Assembly (NCBI GenBank): GCA_035317605.1 | Contig: DATHGT010000043.1 | Location: 1 to 23,058 of the forward strand | Direction of reading: 5' to 3' | Source of the DNA: DATHGT01 sp035317605 | GTDB taxonomy: Bacteria; Methylomirabilota; Methylomirabilia; Rokubacteriales; CSP1-6 | Length of the DNA: 23,058 nt | Shown here: piece by piece, positions 22,252 through 23,058 of the stretch | Numbering within the stretch: position 1 is the first letter of the stretch | Layout of the letters: each line of letters begins with the position of its first letter | Notes under the pieces: generated by a model | What the model saw: the letters and a program-made list of their open reading frames with translations, nothing else | The model's database searches: none | What the model was told of the DNA's origin: nothing | Translations under genes and position numbers: made by a program

Positions 22252-22285
22252 CGATTTTGTTACGTGACGATAACCCTGACGCAAC
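22247..22285 (+). promoter_or_regulatory. Pho box of pstS: four 11-bp repeats
   Basis: TGTAAC (22247), TGTTAC (22258), GATAAC (22269) and CGCAAC (22280) follow at exact 11-bp spacing. The first overlaps the phoB stop codon. This is the layout of a double PhoB site and lies 42 bp upstream of pstS, the classic Pho-regulon gene. CACCAT (22296-22301) is a possible -10. Confidence 0.75.
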
Positions 22286-22326
22286 ACGGGTGGACCACCA
22301 TGGACCGTGACGAAAAGGAGACAGCG

Positions 22327-23058
22327 ATGAGGGTGAGACTGGCGGCGATCGTGGTTGGTGTAGCGCTCCTGACGTTTGGCGCGACGGCGGCGCTCGCCCA
22401 GAGCCTCATGAACGGCGCGGGGGCGACCTTTCCGTATCCGATCTACTCCAAGTGGTTCGACGAGTACGCCAAGGTCGAGCCGGGCATCCGCTTCAACTAT
22501 CAATCGATCGGCAGCGGCGGCGGCATCCGCCAGATCACCGAGCGTACCGTGGACTTCGGCGCCACCGACGGGCCGATGACCGACGAGCAGCTCAAGAAGG
22601 CGCCCGGTGAGCTGCTGCACATCCCGACCGTGCTCGGTGCGGTGGTCGCGACCTACAATCTGCCCGGCAGTCCGAAGCTCAAGTTCACGCCGGACGTGCT
22701 CGCCGACATCTTCCTGGGCAAGATCACGAAGTGGAACGACGACCGCATCCGCGCCGTCAATGCAGGCGCGTCGCTGCCCAACCAGCCGATCCTCGTGGTC
22801 CATCGCTCCGATGGCAGCGGCACCACGTACATCTGGGTCGACTATCTCTGCAAGGTCAGCCCGGAGTGGGACAAGCAGGTCGGCCGCGGCACCTCGGTGA
22901 AGTGGCCGGTGGGTCTGGGCGGCAAGGGCAACGAGGGCGTGGCCGGCCAGGTGAAGAACACGCCGGGCGCGCTCGGCTACGTCGAGCTGGCGTACGCGAC
23001 GACCAACAAGCTGCCGGTGGCCGAGATCCGCAACCAGGCCGGCAAGTTCGTCGAGCCC
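22327..23058 (+). CDS. pstS: Phosphate ABC transporter substrate-binding protein PstS, 3' end outside window
   Basis: Periplasmic high-affinity phosphate-binding protein; 244 codons are present. The signal peptide runs about 1-24 (AALA-Q). The mature protein opens NGAGATFPYPIYSKW and keeps the phosphate ligands: T34/F35, the QSIGSGGG loop, D81 in FGATDGPM, and R160-S164-G165-T166 in HRSDGSGTT, with the same R-x3-SGT spacing as E. coli PstS R135/S139-T141. AAGGAG (22315-22320) lies 6 nt before the ATG at 22327; an in-frame ATG at 22300 adds only a polar MDRDEKETA. The order phoB-pstS suggests that pstCAB follows downstream. Confidence 0.95.
   Translation, partial: MRVRLAAIVVGVALLTFGATAALAQSLMNGAGATFPYPIYSKWFDEYAKVEPGIRFNYQSIGSGGGIRQITERTVDFGATDGPMTDEQLKKAPGELLHIPTVLGAVVATYNLPGSPKLKFTPDVLADIFLGKITKWNDDRIRAVNAGASLPNQPILVVHRSDGSGTTYIWVDYLCKVSPEWDKQVGRGTSVKWPVGLGGKGNEGVAGQVKNTPGALGYVELAYATTNKLPVAEIRNQAGKFVEP

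Noticed and set aside
1..23058. CRISPR arrays, tRNA or rRNA genes, phage genes, toxin-antitoxin or defence systems
   Set aside because: I read both strands for repeat-spacer periodicity, tRNA-like cloverleafs and signature domains and saw none that held up.

Overview
This is a high-GC window from a Gram-negative bacterium: it encodes outer-membrane factors, periplasmic adaptors and a periplasmic PstS. GTG and TTG starts are frequent. The overall gene style resembles uncultured soil lineages such as Rokubacteria/Methylomirabilota. That placement is an impression from protein style; the sequence contains no rRNA or other marker gene to confirm it.

Layout. (1) 1-4691, minus strand: a MexAB/AcrAB-type drug efflux pair (RND permease cut by the window edge, lipoprotein adaptor) preceded by a cytochrome P460-like periplasmic protein. 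(2) 4740-5263: a gene graveyard with a frameshifted N-terminal piece of a sensor kinase joined to a scrap of an alpha/beta hydrolase, then a GmhB-like HAD phosphatase at 5264-5728 (minus). (3) 5884-9905, plus strand: a compact arsenic operon, arsR-arsM-aqpS-arsC/arsN fusion-arsP-small CysCys protein. It has an ArsR-type palindrome filling the promoter spacer and no ArsB/Acr3 arsenite pump in the window. (4) 9953-13950: three consecutive MFS transporters, with a 150-bp MITE-like inverted repeat between the first and second. (5) 14012-21365: a copper/silver export operon of two small membrane or secreted proteins, CusA, a methionine-rich YtkA/FixH-like protein, CusC, CusB and a CDF-like transporter, tightly coupled by ATGA overlaps. 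(6) 21422-23058: phoB and the start of pstS, each preceded by 11-bp-periodic Pho-box-like repeats.

How it works together. The ars genes read as a methylation and organoarsenical route. The ArsC domain reduces arsenate, ArsM methylates As(III), ArsP exports trivalent organoarsenicals, the AqpS-type channel releases As(III) or methylated species, and the ArsN domain would acetylate arsinothricin-like amino acids. Pst is the high-affinity phosphate system and can carry arsenate by mimicry. A Pho-box-like array also lies just upstream of arsR, so phosphate starvation and arsenic defence may be linked here. Three genes (arsR, the HAD gene and the first gene of the copper cluster) share an extended -10 element placed 6-9 nt before the start codon with no Shine-Dalgarno, which suggests leaderless transcripts.
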